From Budorcas taxicolor (Eukaryota > Chordata > Mammalia > Artiodactyla > Bovidae): a DNA stretch of 64,000 bases. The first letter of the stretch is position 1, and every line of letters starts with the position of its first letter. The position numbers and the translations under genes are program-made. Shown here piece by piece: positions 21,070-33,714 of this stretch. The DNA lies in the NCBI RefSeq assembly GCF_023091745.1, contig NC_068920.1, positions 4,774,001 to 4,838,000 of the forward strand. The letters are read 5' to 3'. The notes under the pieces were generated by a model. That model saw nothing but the letters and a program-made list of their open reading frames with translations, was not told the origin of the DNA and ran no database searches.

Positions 21070-22474
21070 CCGCCCAGGCTCAGCACAGCACGGAGAGCAC
21101 CAGGCTTCCCAGGGCCCCGGGCTGTGGTCTGCAGCCCCACACACCCGGAGGCTGACTCCGTGAGCGCCCAGAAGGTGCGTGACAGACGTCATTTCCCTAG
21201 TGCTCTCCCCACCAGCAGAGACGTGTGCAGGTGGTTGGGGCCTGCCCCTGCGTGTCTGGGCTGCCGCCCACAGCCTCCGCTCAGGGGAAGCAGCCCCTGT
21301 GCCAAGACCTGCAGGAGGCGCGGGGCGTCCCTGCCTGGAAGCCAAGTGCACAGTCCGCTTGGAAGCGAGCCTCCTTGGGAAGAGTCGAGGGAGCCAAGCC
21401 GCGTGCAGCTGCAATCCCTGCTTGGGCCGAGCCGAGTGTGCCTCCAGGACGGCAGAGCTCCAGCTCTGCTCAGAGGCCGGATCTAGTCAAGTGCCTTGCG
21501 CGAGGCTGCTCTGCCCTGGGCGAGACTTGCCCAGGCTTGCCTCGCTGCTAGGCTTGCTGCCCGGGAAGGAGCAGGCTGTGCGATGCTGGGAGAGGCCACT
21601 GGCGCCTTCCTGGCCTCAGCTCCACTCCTGCCTTGCCTTTGCATCTAGGCCCCGGGCGTCCTTGGGGAAGGCTTAGGAGCCGGTGGCTTGCACACTGCCA
21701 AGCCCTCCAGCAGTGAGGCCTCTCGTAGAGGGGAGGGGAGGGCAAGTGCAGGGCTCCTCCGGCGGGTGCTTGGCCGCACAGACTCAGCGCCGCACGGAGA
21801 GCACAAGGCTCCCAGGTCCCCTGGCTGTGGTCTGCAGCCCCACTCTCCCGGAGGCTGACTCCGTGGGCGGCCAGAAGGTGCCTGACAGACGTCATGTCCC
21901 TAGCGCTCTGCTCCCCAGCAGAGACGTGTGCAGGTGGTGGGGCCTGCCCCTGCGTGTCTGGGCTCCCGCCGGCAGCCCCAGCTCCAGGGAAGCAGCCCCT
22001 GAGCCAAGACCTGTAGGAGGCGCGGGGCGCCCCCGCCTGGAAGCCTAGTGCACAGCATGCGGGAAGCGAGCCTCCTCGGGAGAAGAGGAGGCAGCCCAGC
22101 TGCGTGCGTCTGCACTCACTCCTTGGGCGGAGCCCAGTGAGCCTCCAGTACGGCAGAGCTCCAGCTCTGCTCAGAGGCCCGATCTGGCAGAGTTGCTGGC
22201 GTGAGGCTGCTCGGCCCTTGGCGAGCCTTGCCCAGACTTGCCTCGCTGCTAGGCTTCCTGCCCGGGAAGGAGCAGGCTGCGCGAGACAGGCAGAAGCTCC
22301 TGGCGCCTTCCTGGCCTCAGCTCCACTCCTGCCTTGCCTTTGCACCTAGTCCCCAGGCGTCCTTGCGGAGTGCTTAGGGGCCGCTGGGTTGCACGCTGCC
22401 AAGCCCTCCAGCCGTGAGAGCTCTGTCATAGGGAAGGGAATGGCAAGTGCAGGGCTCCTGCAGCGGTCGCTTGG
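21070..22474 (+). repeat. Unit 16, Abeta-B2-G
   Basis: 1,405 bp. Second position of HOR copy 3. Confidence 0.95.
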
Positions 22475-23879
22475 CCGCCCAGACTCAGCACAGCACGGAG
22501 AGCACCAGGCTTCCCAGGGCCCCTGGCTGTGGTCTGCAGCCCCACACACCCGGAGGCTGACTCCGTGAGCGCCCAGAAGGTGCCTGACAGACGTCATTTC
22601 CCTAGTGCTCTCCCCACCGGCAGAGACGTGTGCAGGTGGTTGGGGCCTGCCCCTGCGTGTCTGGGCTGCCGCCCACAGCCTCCGCTCAGGGGAAGCAGCC
22701 CCTGTGCCAAGACCTGCAGGAGGCGCGGGGCGTCCCTGCCTGGAAGCCAAGTGCACAGTCCGCTTGGAAGCGAGCCTCCTTGGGAAGAGTCGAGGGAGCC
22801 AAGCCGCGTGCAGCTGCAATCCCTGCTTGGGCCGAGCCGAGTGTGCCTCCAGGACGGGAGAGCTCCAGCTCTGCTGAGAGGCCGGATCTAGTCAAGTGCC
22901 TTGCGCGAGGCTGCTCTGCCCTGGGCGAGACTTGCCCAGGCTTGCCTCGCTGCTAGGCTTGCTGCCCGGGAAGGAGCAGGCTGTGCGATGCTGGGAGAGG
23001 CCACTGGCGCCTTCCTGGCCTCAGCTCCACTCCTGCCTTGCCTTTGCATCTAGGCGCCGGGCGTCCTTGGGGAAGGCTTAGGAGCCGGGGGCTTGCACAC
23101 TGCCAAGCCCTCCAGCAGTGAGGCCTCTCGTAGAGGGGAGGGGAGGGCAAGTGCAGGTCTCCTCCGGCGGGTGCTTGGCCGCCCAGACTCAGCGCCGCAC
23201 GGAGAGCACAAGGCTCCCAGGTCCCCTGGCTGTGGTCTGCAGCCCCACACACCCGGAGGCTGACTCCGTGGGCGCCCAGAAGGTGACTGACAGACGTCAT
23301 GTCCCTAGCGCTCTGCTCCCCAGCAGAGACGTGTGCAGGTGGTGGGGCCTGCCCCTGCGTGTCTGGGCTCCCGCCGGCAGCCCCAGCTCCAGGGAAGCAG
23401 CCCCTGAGCCAAGACCTGTAGGGGGCGCGGGGCGCCCCCGCCTGGAAGCCTAGTGCACAGCATGCGGGAAGCGAGCCTCCTCGGGAGAAGAGGAGGCAGC
23501 CCAGCTGCGTGCGTCTGCACTCACTCCTTGGGCGGAGCCCAGTGAGCCTCCAGTACGGCAGAGCTCCAGCTCTGCTCAGAGGCCCGATCTGGCAGAGTTG
23601 CTGGCGTGAGGCTGCTCGGCCCTTGGCGAGCCTTGCCCAGACTTGCCTCGCTGCTAGGCTTCCTGCCCGGGAAGGAGCAGGCTGCGCGAGACAGGCAGAA
23701 GCTCCTGGCGCCTTCCTGGCCTCAGCTCCACTCCTGCCTTGCCTTTGCACCTAGTCCCCAGGCGTCCTTGCGGAGTGCTTAGGGGCCGCTGGGTTGCACG
23801 CTGCCAAGCCCTCCAGCCGTGAGAGCTCTGTCATAGGGAAGGGAATGGCAAGTGCAGGGCTCCTGCAGCGGTCGCTTGG
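22475..23879 (+). repeat. Unit 17, Agamma with hybrid B1/B2 half, G-tail
   Basis: 1,405 bp. Extra unit that makes HOR copy 3 four units long. The B half has B1 sites up to the GGGGG run at 23421-23425 and B2 sites from about 23483 (TCGGGAG) onward. The site at o761 is already B2-like (G), so the first part is not pure B1. Confidence 0.95.
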
Positions 23880-25284
23880 CCGCCCAGACTCAGCACAGCA
23901 CGGAGAGCACCAGGCTTCCCAGGGCCCCTGGCTGTGGTCTGCAGCCCCACACACCCGGAGGCTGACTCCGTGAGCGCCCAGAAGGTGCCTGACAGACGTC
24001 ATTTCCCTAGTGCTCTCCCCACCGGCAGAGACGTGTGCAGGTGGTTGGGGCCTGCCCCTGCGTGTCTGGGCTGCCGCCCACAGCCTCCGCTCAGGGGAAG
24101 CAGCCCCTGTGCCAAGACCTGCAGGAGGCGCGGGGCGTCCCTGCCTGGAAGCCAAGTGCACAGTCCGCTTGGAAGCGAGCCTCCTTGGGAAGAGTCGAGG
24201 GAGCCAAGCCGCGTGCAGCTGCAATCCCTGCTTGGGCCGAGCCGAGTGTGCCTCCAGGACGGGAGAGCTCCAGCTCTGCTGAGAGGCCGGATCTAGTCAA
24301 GTGCCTTGCGCGAGGCTGCTCTGCCCTGGGCGAGACTTGCCCAGGCTTGCCTCGCTGCTAGGCTTGCTGCCCGGGAAGGAGCAGGCTGTGCGATGCTGGG
24401 AGAGGCCACTGGCGCCTTCCTGGCCTCAGCTCCACTCCTGCCTTGCCTTTGCATCTAGGCGCCGGGCGTCCTTGGGGAAGGCTTAGGAGCCGGGGGCTTG
24501 CACACTGCCAAGCCCTCCAGCAGTGAGGCCTCTCGTAGAGGGGAGGGGAGGGCAAGTGCAGGTCTCCTCCGGCGGGTGCTTGGCCGCCCAGACTCAGCGC
24601 CGCACGGAGAGCACAAGGCTCCCAGGTCCCCTGGCTGTGCTCTGCAGCCCCACACACCCGGAGGCTGACTCCGTGGGCGCCCAGAAGGTGACTGACAGAC
24701 GTCATGTCCCTAGCGCTCTGCTCCCCAGCAGAGACGTGTGCAGGTGGTGGAGCCTGCCCCTGCGTGTCTGGGCTCCCGCCGGCAGCCCCAGCTCCAGGGA
24801 AGCAGCCCCTGAGCCAAGACCTGTAGGGGGCGCGGGGCGCCCCCGCCTGGAAGCCTAGTGCACAGCATGCGGGAAGCGAGCCTCCTCCGGAGAAGAGGAG
24901 TCAGCCCAGCTGCGTGCGTCTGCAATCACTCCTTGGGCGGAGCCCATTGATCCTCCAGTACGGCAGAGCTCCAGCTCTGCTCAGAGGCCCGATCTGGCAG
25001 AGTTGCTGGCGTGAGGCTGCTCGGCCCTTGGCGAGCCTTGCCCAGACTTGCCTCGCTGCTAGGCTTCCTGCCCGGGAAGGAGCAGGCTGCGCGAGACAGG
25101 CAGACGCTCCTGGCGCCTTCCTGGCCTCAGTTCCACTCCTGCCTTGCCTTTGCACCTAGTCCCCAGGCGTCCTTGCGGAGGGCTTAGGGGCCGGTGGGTT
25201 GCACGCTGCCAAGCCCTCCAGCCGTGAGAGCTCTTTCATAGGGAAGGGAACGGCAAGTGCAGGGCTCCTGCAGCGGTCGCTTGG
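23880..25284 (+). repeat. Unit 18, Agamma-B1s-T
   Basis: 1,405 bp. Third HOR position after the extra unit 17. Its A half is the same class as unit 17, with G384 and G402. Confidence 0.95.
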
Positions 25285-26689
25285 CCGCCCAGGCTCAGCA
25301 CAGCACGGAGAGCACCAGGCTTCCCAGGGCCCCGGGCTGTGGTCTGCAGCCCCACACACCCGGAGGCTGACTCCGTGAGCGCCCAGAAGGTGCGTGACAG
25401 ACGTCATTTCCCTAGTGATCTCCCCACCAGCAGAGACGTGTGCAGGTGGTTGGGGCCTGCCCCTGCGTGTCTGGGCTGCCGCCCACAGCCTCCGCTCAGG
25501 GGAAGCAGCCCCTGTGCCAAGATCTGCAGGAGGCGCGGGGCGTCCCTGCCTGGAAGCCAAGTGCACAGTCCGCTTGGAAGCGAGCCTCCTTGGGAAGAGT
25601 CGAGGGAGCCAAGCCGCGTGCAGCTGCAATCCCTGCTTGGGCCGAGCCGAGTGTGCCTCCAGGACGGCAGAGCTCCAGCTCTGCTCAGAGGCCGGATCTA
25701 GTCAAGTGCCTTGCGCGAGGCTGCTCTGCCCTGGGCGAGACTTGCCCAGGCTTGCCTCGCTGCTAGGCTTGCTGCCCGGGAAGGAGCAGGCTGTGCGATG
25801 CTGGGAGAGGCCACTGGCGCCTTCCTGGCCTCAGCTCCACTCCTGCCTTGCCTTTGCATCTAGGCGCCGGGCGTCCTTGGGGAAGGCTTAGGAGCCGGGG
25901 GCTTGCACACTGCCAAGCCCTCCAGCAGTGAGGCCTCTCGTAGAGGGGAGGGGAGGGCAAGTGCAGGTCTCCTCCGGCGGGTGCTTGGCCGCCCAGACTC
26001 AGCGCCGCACGGAGAGCACAAGGCTCCCAGGTCCCCTGGCTGTGCTCTGCAGCCCCACACACCCGGAGGCTGACTCCGTGGGCGCCCAGAAGGTGACTGA
26101 CAGACGTCATGTCCCTAGTGCTCTGCTCCCCAGCAGAGACGTGTGCAGGTGGTGGGGCCTGCCCCTGCGTGTCTGGGCTCCCGCCGGCAGCCCCAGCTCC
26201 AGGGAAGCAGCCCCTGAGCCAAGACCTGTAGGGGGCGCGGGGCGCCCCCGCCTGGAAGCCTAGTGCACAGCATGCGGGAAGCGAGCCTCCTCCGGAGAAG
26301 AGGAGTCAGCCCAGCTGCGTGCGTCTGCAATCACTCCTTGGGCGGAGCCCATTGATCCTCCAGTACGGCAGAGCTCCAGCTCTGCTCAGAGGCCCGATCT
26401 GGCAGAGTTGCTGGCGTGAGGCTGCTCTGCCTTGGGCGAGCCTTGCCCAGACTTGCCTCGCTGCTAGGCTTCCTGCCCGGGAAGGAGCAGGCTGCGCGAG
26501 ACAGGCAGACGCTCCTGGCGCCTTCCTGGCCTCAGTTCCACTCCTGCCTTGCCTTTGCACCTAGTCCCCAGGCGTCCTTGCGGAGGGCTTAGGGGCCGGT
26601 GGGTTGCACGCTGCCAAGCCCTCCAGCCGTGAGAGCTCTTTCATAGGGAAGGGAACGGCAAGTGCAGGGCTCCTGCAGCGGTCGCTTGG
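25285..26689 (+). repeat. Unit 19, Aalpha-B1-T
   Basis: 1,405 bp. First position of HOR copy 4. Private T at 26119 turns a CpG into TpG. Confidence 0.95.
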
Positions 26690-28094
26690 CCGCCCAGGCT
26701 CAGCACAGCACGGAGAGCACCAGGCTTCCCAGGGCCCCGGGCTGTGGTCTGCAGCCCCACACACCCGGAGGCTGACTCCGTGAGCGCCCAGAAGGTGCGT
26801 GACAGACGTCATTTCCCTAGTGCTCTCCCCACCAGCAGAGACGTGTGCAGGTGGTTGGGGCCTGCCCCTGCGTGTCTGGGCTGCCGCCCACAGCCTCCGC
26901 TCAGGGGAAGCAGCCCCTGTGCCAAGACCTGCAGGAGGCGCGGGGCGTCCCTGCCTGGAAGCCAAGTGCACAGTCCGCTTGGAAGCGAGCCTCCTTGGGA
27001 AGAGTCGAGGGAGCCAAGCCGCGTGCAGCTGCAATCCCTGCTTGGGCCGAGCCGAGTGTGCCTCCAGGACGGCAGAGCTCCAGCTCTGCTCAGAGGCCGG
27101 ATCTAGTCAAGTGCCTTGCGCGAGGCTGCTCTGCCCTGGGCGAGACTTGCCCAGGCTTGCCTCGCTGCTAGGCTTGCTGCCCGGGAAGGAGCAGGCTGTG
27201 CGATGCTGGGAGAGGCCACTGGCGCCTTCCTGGCCTCAGCTCCACTCCTGCCTTGCCTTTGCATCTAGGCCCCGGGCGTCCTTGGGGAAGGCTTAGGAGC
27301 CGGTGGCTTGCACACTGCCAAGCCCTCCAGCAGTGAGGCCTCTCGTAGAGGGGAGGGGAGGGCAAGTGCAGGGCTCCTCCGGCGGGTGCTTGGCCGCACA
27401 GACTCAGCGCCGCACGGAGAGCACAAGGCTCCCAGGTCCCCTGGCTGTGGTCTGCAGCCCCACTCTCCCGGAGGCTGACTCCGTGGGCGGCCAGAAGGTG
27501 CCTGACAGACGTCATGTCCCTAGCGCTCTGCTCCCCAGCAGAGACGTGTGCAGGTGGTGGGGCCTGCCCCTGCGTGTCTGGGCTCCCGCCGGCAGCCCCA
27601 GCTCCAGGGAAGCAGCCCCTGAGCCAAGACCTGTAGGAGGCGCGGGGCGCCCCCGCCTGGAAGCCTAGTGCACAGCATGCGGGAAGCGAGCCTCCTCGGG
27701 AGAAGAGGAGGCAGCCCAGCTGCGTGCGTCTGCACTCACTCCTTGGGCGGAGCCCAGTGAGCCTCCAGTACGGCAGAGCTCCAGCTCTGCTCAGAGGCCC
27801 GATCTGGCAGAGTTGCTGGCGTGAGGCTGCTCGGCCCTTGGCGAGCCTTGCCCAGACTTGCCTCGCTGCTAGGCTTCCTGCCCGGGAAGGAGCAGGCTGC
27901 GCGAGACAGGCAGAAGCTCCTGGCGCCTTCCTGGCCTCAGCTCCACTCCTGCCTTGCCTTTGCACCTAGTCCCCAGGCGTCCTTGCGGAGTGCTTAGGGG
28001 CCGCTGGGTTGCACGCTGCCAAGCCCTCCAGCCGTGAGAGCTCTGTCATAGGGAAGGGAATGGCAAGTGCAGGGCTCCTGCAGCGGTCGCTTGG
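26690..28094 (+). repeat. Unit 20, Abeta-B2-G
   Basis: 1,405 bp. Second position of HOR copy 4. Confidence 0.95.
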
Positions 28095-29499
28095 CCGCCC
28101 AGACTCAGCACAGCACGGAGAGCACCAGGCTTCCCAGGGCCCCTGGCTGTGGTCTGCAGCCCCACACACCCGGAGGCTGACTCCGTGAGCGCCCAGAAGG
28201 TGCCTGACAGACGTCATTTCCCTAGTGCTCTCCCCACCGGCAGAGACGTGTGCAGGTGGTTGGGGCCTGCCCCTGCGTGTCTGGGCTGCCGCCCACAGCC
28301 TCCGCTCAGGGGAAGCAGCCCCTGTGCCAAGACCTGCAGGAGGCGCGGGGCGTCCCTGCCTGGAAGCCAAGTGCACAGTCCGCTTGGAAGCGAGCCTCCT
28401 TGGGAAGAGTCGAGGGAGCCAAGCCGCGTGCAGCTGCAATCCCTGCTTGGGCCGAGCCGAGTGTGCCTCCAGGACGGGAGAGCTCCAGCTCTGCTGAGAG
28501 GCCGGATCTAGTCAAGTGCCTTGCGCGAGGCTGCTCTGCCCTGGGCGAGACTTGCCCAGGCTTGCCTCGCTGCTAGGCTTGCTGCCCGGGAAGGAGCAGG
28601 CTGTGCGATGCTGGGAGAGGCCACTGGCGCCTTCCTGGCCTCAGCTCCACTCCTGCCTTGCCTTTGCATCTAGGCGCCGGGCGTCCTTGGGGAAGGCTTA
28701 GGAGCCGGGGGCTTGCACACTGCCAAGCCCTCCAGCAGTGAGGCCTCTCGTAGAGGGGAGGGGAGGGCAAGTGCAGGTCTCCTCCGGCGGGTGCTTGGCC
28801 GCCCAGACTCAGCGCCGCACGGAGAGCACAAGGCTCCCAGGTCCCCTGGCTGTGCTCTGCAGCCCCACACACCCGGAGGCTGACTCCGTGGGCGCCCAGA
28901 AGGTGACTGACAGACGTCATGTCCCTAGCGCTCTGCTCCCCAGCAGAGACGTGTGCAGGTGGTGGAGCCTGCCCCTGCGTGTCTGGGCTCCCGCCGGCAG
29001 CCCCAGCTCCAGGGAAGCAGCCCCTGAGCCAAGACCTGTAGGGGGCGCGGGGCGCCCCCGCCTGGAAGCCTAGTGCACAGCATGCGGGAAGCGAGCCTCC
29101 TCCGGAGAAGAGGAGTCAGCCCAGCTGCGTGCGTCTGCAATCACTCCTTGGGCGGAGCCCATTGATCCTCCAGTACGGCAGAGCTCCAGCTCTGCTCAGA
29201 GGCCCGATCTGGCAGAGTTGCTGGCGTGAGGCTGCTCGGCCCTTGGCGAGCCTTGCCCAGACTTGCCTCGCTGCTAGGCTTCCTGCCCGGGAAGGAGCAG
29301 GCTGCGCGAGACAGGCAGACGCTCCTGGCGCCTTCCTGGCCTCAGTTCCACTCCTGCCTTGCCTTTGCACCTAGTCCCCAGGCGTCCTTGCGGAGGGCTT
29401 AGGGGCCGCTGGGTTGCACGCTGCCAAGCCCTCCAGCCGTGAGAGCTCTTTCATAGGGAAGGGAACGGCAAGTGCAGGGCTCCTGCAGCGGTCGCTTGG
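28095..29499 (+). repeat. Unit 21, Agamma-B1s-T with C1315 patch
   Basis: 1,405 bp. Third position of HOR copy 4. C at 29409 (GCCGCTGG) is typical of B2 tails, yet the T-tail follows at 29450. Confidence 0.95.
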
Positions 29500-30904
29500 C
29501 CGCCCAGGCTCAGCACAGCACGGAGAGCACCAGGCTTCCCAGGGCCCCTGGCTGTGGTCTGCAGCCCCACACACCCGGAGGCTGACTCCGTGAGCGCCCA
29601 GAAGGTGCGTGACAGACGTCATTTCCCTAGTGATCTCCCCACCAGCAGAGACGTGTGCAGGTGGTTGGGGCCTGCCCCTGCGTGTCTGGGCTGCCGCCCA
29701 CAGCCTCCGCTCAGGGGAAGCAGCCCCTGTGCCAAGATCTGCAGGAGGCGCGGGGCGTCCCTGCCTGGAAGCCAAGTGCACAGTCCGCTTGGAAGCGAGC
29801 CTCCTTGGGAAGAGTCGAGGGAGCCAAGCCGCGTGCAGCTGCAATCCCTGCTTGGGCCGAGCCGAGTGTGCCTCCAGGACGGCAGAGCTCCAGCTCTGCT
29901 CAGAGGCCGGATCTAGTCAAGTGCCTTGCGCGAGGCTGCTCTGCCCTGGGCGAGACTTGCCCAGGCTTGCCTCGCTGCTAGGCTTGCTGCCCGGGAAGGA
30001 GCAGGCTGTGCGATGCTGGGAGAGGCCACTGGCGCCTTCCTGGCCTCAGCTCCACTCCTGCCTTGCCTTTGCATCTAGGCGCCGGGCGTCCTTGGGGAAG
30101 GCTTAGGAGCCGGGGGCTTGCACACTGCCAAGCCCTCCAGCAGTGAGGCCTCTCGTAGAGGGGAGGGGAGGGCAAGTGCAGGTCTCCTCCGGCGGGTGCT
30201 TGGCCGCCCAGACTCAGCGCCGCACGGAGAGCACAAGGCTCCCAGGTCCCCTGGCTGTGCTCTGCAGCCCCACACACCCGGAGGCTGACTCCGTGGGCGC
30301 CCAGAAGGTGACTGACAGACGTCATGTCCCTAGCGCTCTGCTCCCCAGCAGAGACGTGTGCAGGTGGTGGGGCCTGCCCCTGCGTGTCTGGGCTCCCGCC
30401 GGCAGCCCCAGCTCCAGGGAAGCAGCCCCTGAGCCAAGACCTGTAGGGGGCGCGGGGCGCCCCCGCCTGGAAGCCTAGTGCACAGCATGCGGGAAGCGAG
30501 CCTCCTCCGGAGAAGAGGAGTCAGCCCAGCTGCGTGCGTCTGCAATCACTCCTTGGGCGGAGCCCATTGATCCTCCAGTACGGCAGAGCTCCAGCTCTGC
30601 TCAGAGGCCCGATCTGGCAGAGTTGCTGGCGTGAGGCTGCTCTGCCTTGGGCGAGCCTTGCCCAGACTTGCCTCGCTGCTAGGCTTCCTGCCCGGGAAGG
30701 AGCAGGCTGCGCGAGACAGGCAGACGCTCCTGGCGCCTTCCTGGCCTCAGTTCCACTCCTGCCTTGCCTTTGCACCTAGTCCCCAGGCGTCCTTGCGGAG
30801 GGCTTAGGGGCCGGTGGGTTGCACGCTGCCAAGCCCTCCAGCCGTGAGAGCTCTTTCATAGGGAAGGGAACGGCAAGTGCAGGGCTCCTGCAGCGGTCGC
30901 TTGG
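29500..30904 (+). repeat. Unit 22, Aalpha-B1-T with T50 patch
   Basis: 1,405 bp. Starts the fifth, incomplete HOR copy. T at 29549 (CCCCTGG) is unlike the other Aalpha halves, which have G50. Confidence 0.95.
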
Positions 30905-32309
30905 CCGCCCAGGCTCAGCACAGCACGGAGAGCACCAGGCTTCCCAGGGCCCCGGGCTGTGGTCTGCAGCCCCACACACCCGGAGGCTGACTCCGTGAGC
31001 GCCCAGAAGGTGCGTGACAGACGTCATTTCCCTAGTGCTCTCCCCACCAGCAGAGACGTGTGCAGGTGGTTGGGGCCTGCCCCTGCGTGTCTGGGCTGCC
31101 GCCCACAGCCTCCGCTCAGGGGAAGCAGCCCCTGTGCCAAGACCTGCAGGAGGCGCGGGGCGTCCCTGCCTGGAAGCCAAGTGCACAGTCCGCTTGGAAG
31201 CGAGCCTCCTTGGGAAGAGTCGAGGGAGCCAAGCCGCGTGCAGCTGCAATCCCTGCTTGGGCCGAGCCGAGTGTGCCTCCAGGACGGCAGAGCTCCAGCT
31301 CTGCTGAGAGGCCGGATCTAGTCAAGTGCCTTGCGCGAGGCTGCTCTGCCCTGGGCGAGACTTGCCCAGGCTTGCCTCGCTGCTAGGCTTGCTGCCCGGG
31401 AAGGAGCAGGCTGTGCGATGCTGGGAGAGGCCACTGGCGCCTTCCTGGCCTCAGCTCCACTCCTGCCTTGCCTTTGCATCTAGGCGCCGGGCGTCCTTGG
31501 GGAAGGCTTAGGAGCCGGTGGCTTGCACACTGCCAAGCCCTCCAGCAGTGAGGACTCTCGTAGAGGGGAGGGGAGGGCAAGTGCAGGGCTCCTCCGGCGG
31601 CTGCTTGGCCGCCCAGACTCAGCGCGGCACGGAGAGCACAAGGCTCCCAGGTCCCCTGGCTGTGGTCTGCAGCCCCACTCTCCCGGAGGCTGACTCCGAG
31701 GGCGGCCAGAAGGTGCCTGACAGACGTCATGTCCCTAGCGCTCTGCTCCCCAGCAGAGACGTGTGCAGGTGGTGGGGCCTGCCCCTGCGTGTCTGGGCTC
31801 CCGCCGGCAGCCCCAGCTCCAGGGAAGCAGCCCCTGAGCCAAGACCTGTAGGAGGCGCGGGGCGCCCCCGCCTGGAAGCCTAGTGCACAGCATGCGGGAA
31901 GCGAGCCTCCTCGGGAGAAGAGGAGGCAGCCCAGCTGCGTGCGTCTGCACTCACTCCTTGGGCGGAGCCCAGTGAGCCTCCAGTACGGCAGAGCTCCAGC
32001 TCTGCTCAGAGGCCCGATCTGGCAGAGTTGCTGGCGTGAGGCTGCTCGGCCCTTGGCGAGCCTTGCCCAGACTTGCCTCGCTGCTAGGCTTCCTGCCCGG
32101 GAAGGAGCAGGCTGCGCGAGACAGGCAGAAGCTCCTGGCGCCTTCCTGGCCTCAGCTCCACTCCTGCCTTGCCTTTGCACCTAGTCCCCAGGCGTCCTTG
32201 CGGAGGGCTTAGGGGCCGCTGGGTTGCACGCTGCCAAGCCCTCCAGCCGTGAGAGCTCTGTCATAGGGAAGGGAATGGCAAGTGCAGGGCTCCTGCAGCG
32301 GTCGCTTGG
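30905..32309 (+). repeat. Unit 23, Abeta with divergent B2 half, G-tail
   Basis: 1,405 bp. A half has G402 and G582. The B half differs from other B2 halves by AGGACTCTC near 31551, GGCTGCTTGG near 31598, GCGCGGCAC near 31622, CTCCGAGGG near 31695, a CCGCCC restored near 31610, and G instead of T at o1302. Confidence 0.93.
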
Positions 32310-33714
32310 CCGCCCAGACTCAGCACAGCACGGAGAGCACCAGGCTTCCCAGGGCCCCTGGCTGTGGTCTGCAGCCCCACACACCCGGAGGCTGACTCCG
32401 TGAGGGCCCAGAAGGTGCCTGACAGACGTCATTTCCCTAGTGCTCTCCCCACCGGCAGAGACGTGTGCAGGTGGTTGGGGCCTGCCCCTGCGTGTCTGGG
32501 CTGCCGCCCACAGCCTCCGCTCAGGGGAAGCAGCCCCTGTGCCAAGACCTGCAGGAGGCGCGGGGCGTCCCTGCCTGGAAGCCAAGTGCACAGTCCGCTT
32601 GGAAGCGAGCCTCCTTGGGAAGAGTCGAGGGAGCCAAGCCGCGTGCAGCTGCAATCCCTGCTTGGGCCGAGCCGAGTGTGCCTCCAGGACGGCAGAGCTC
32701 CAGCTCTGCTGAGAGGCCGGATCTAGTCAAGTGCCTTGCGCGAGGCTGCTCTGCCCTGGGCGAGACTTGCCCAGGCTTGCCTCGCTGCTAGGCTTGCTGC
32801 CCGGGAAGGAGCAGGCTGTGCGATGCTGGGAGAGGCCACTGGCGCCTTCCTGGCCTCAGCTCCACTCCTGCCTTGCCTTTGCATCTAGGCGCCGGGCGTC
32901 CTTGGGGAAGGCTTAGGAGCCGGGGGCTTGCACACTGCCAAGCCCTCCAGCAGTGAGGCCTCTCGTAGAGGGGAGGGGAGGGCAAGTGCAGGTCTCCTCC
33001 GGCGGGTGCTTGGCCGCCCAGACTCAGCGCCGCACGGAGAGCACAAGGCTCCCAGGTCCCCTGGCTGTGCTCTGCAGCCCCACACACCCGGAGGCTGACT
33101 CCGTGGGCGCCCAGAAGGTGACTGACAGACGTCATGTCCCTAGCGCTCTGCTCCCCAGCAGAGACGTGTGCAGGTGGTGGGGCCTGCCCCTGCGTGTCTG
33201 GGCTCCCGCCGGCAGCCCCAGCTCCAGGGAAGCAGCCCCTGAGCCAAGACCTGTAGGGGGCGCGGGGCGCCCCCGCCTGGAAGCCTAGTGCACAGCATGC
33301 GGGAAGCGAGCCTCCTCCGGAGAAGAGGAGTCAGCCCAGCTGCGTGCGTCTGCAATCACTCCTTGGGCGGAGCCCATTGATCCTCCAGTACGGCAGAGCT
33401 CCAGCTCTGCTCAGAGGCCCGATCTGGCAGAGTTGCTGGCGTGAGGCTGCTCTGCCTTGGGCGAGCCTTGCCCAGACTTGCCTCGCTGCTAGGCTTCCTG
33501 CCCGGGAAGGAGCAGGCTGCGCGAGACAGGCAGACGCTCCTGGCGCCTTCCTGGCCTCAGTTCCACTCCTGCCTTGCCTTTGCACCTAGTCCCCAGGCGT
33601 CCTTGCGGAGGGCTTAGGGGCCGGTGGGTTGCCCGCTGCCAAGCCCTCCAGCCGTGAGAGCTCTTTCATAGGGAAGGGAACGGCAAGTGCAGGGCTCCTG
33701 CAGCGGTCGCTTGG
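32310..33714 (+). repeat. Unit 24, Agamma(G96)-B1, junction tail
   Basis: 1,405 bp. G96 at 32405 and G402. B1 half with right-type C1324 (33633) followed by the last T-tail in the window (33665), so a switch lies between those bases. Confidence 0.95.

Larger units (their letters stand above)
9831..30904 (+). repeat. Block M2: three-unit (six-monomer) HOR, 4,215 bp
   Basis: After a leading B1s unit (unit 8), the order Aalpha-B1-T / Abeta-B2-G / B1s-T repeats: units 9-11 (11235-15449), 12-14 (15450-19664), 15-18 (19665-25284, with hybrid unit 17 extra), 19-21 (25285-29499), and unit 22 starts a further copy. Corresponding markers are spaced 4,215 bp, or 5,620 bp across the copy with the extra unit. 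Confidence 0.88.
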
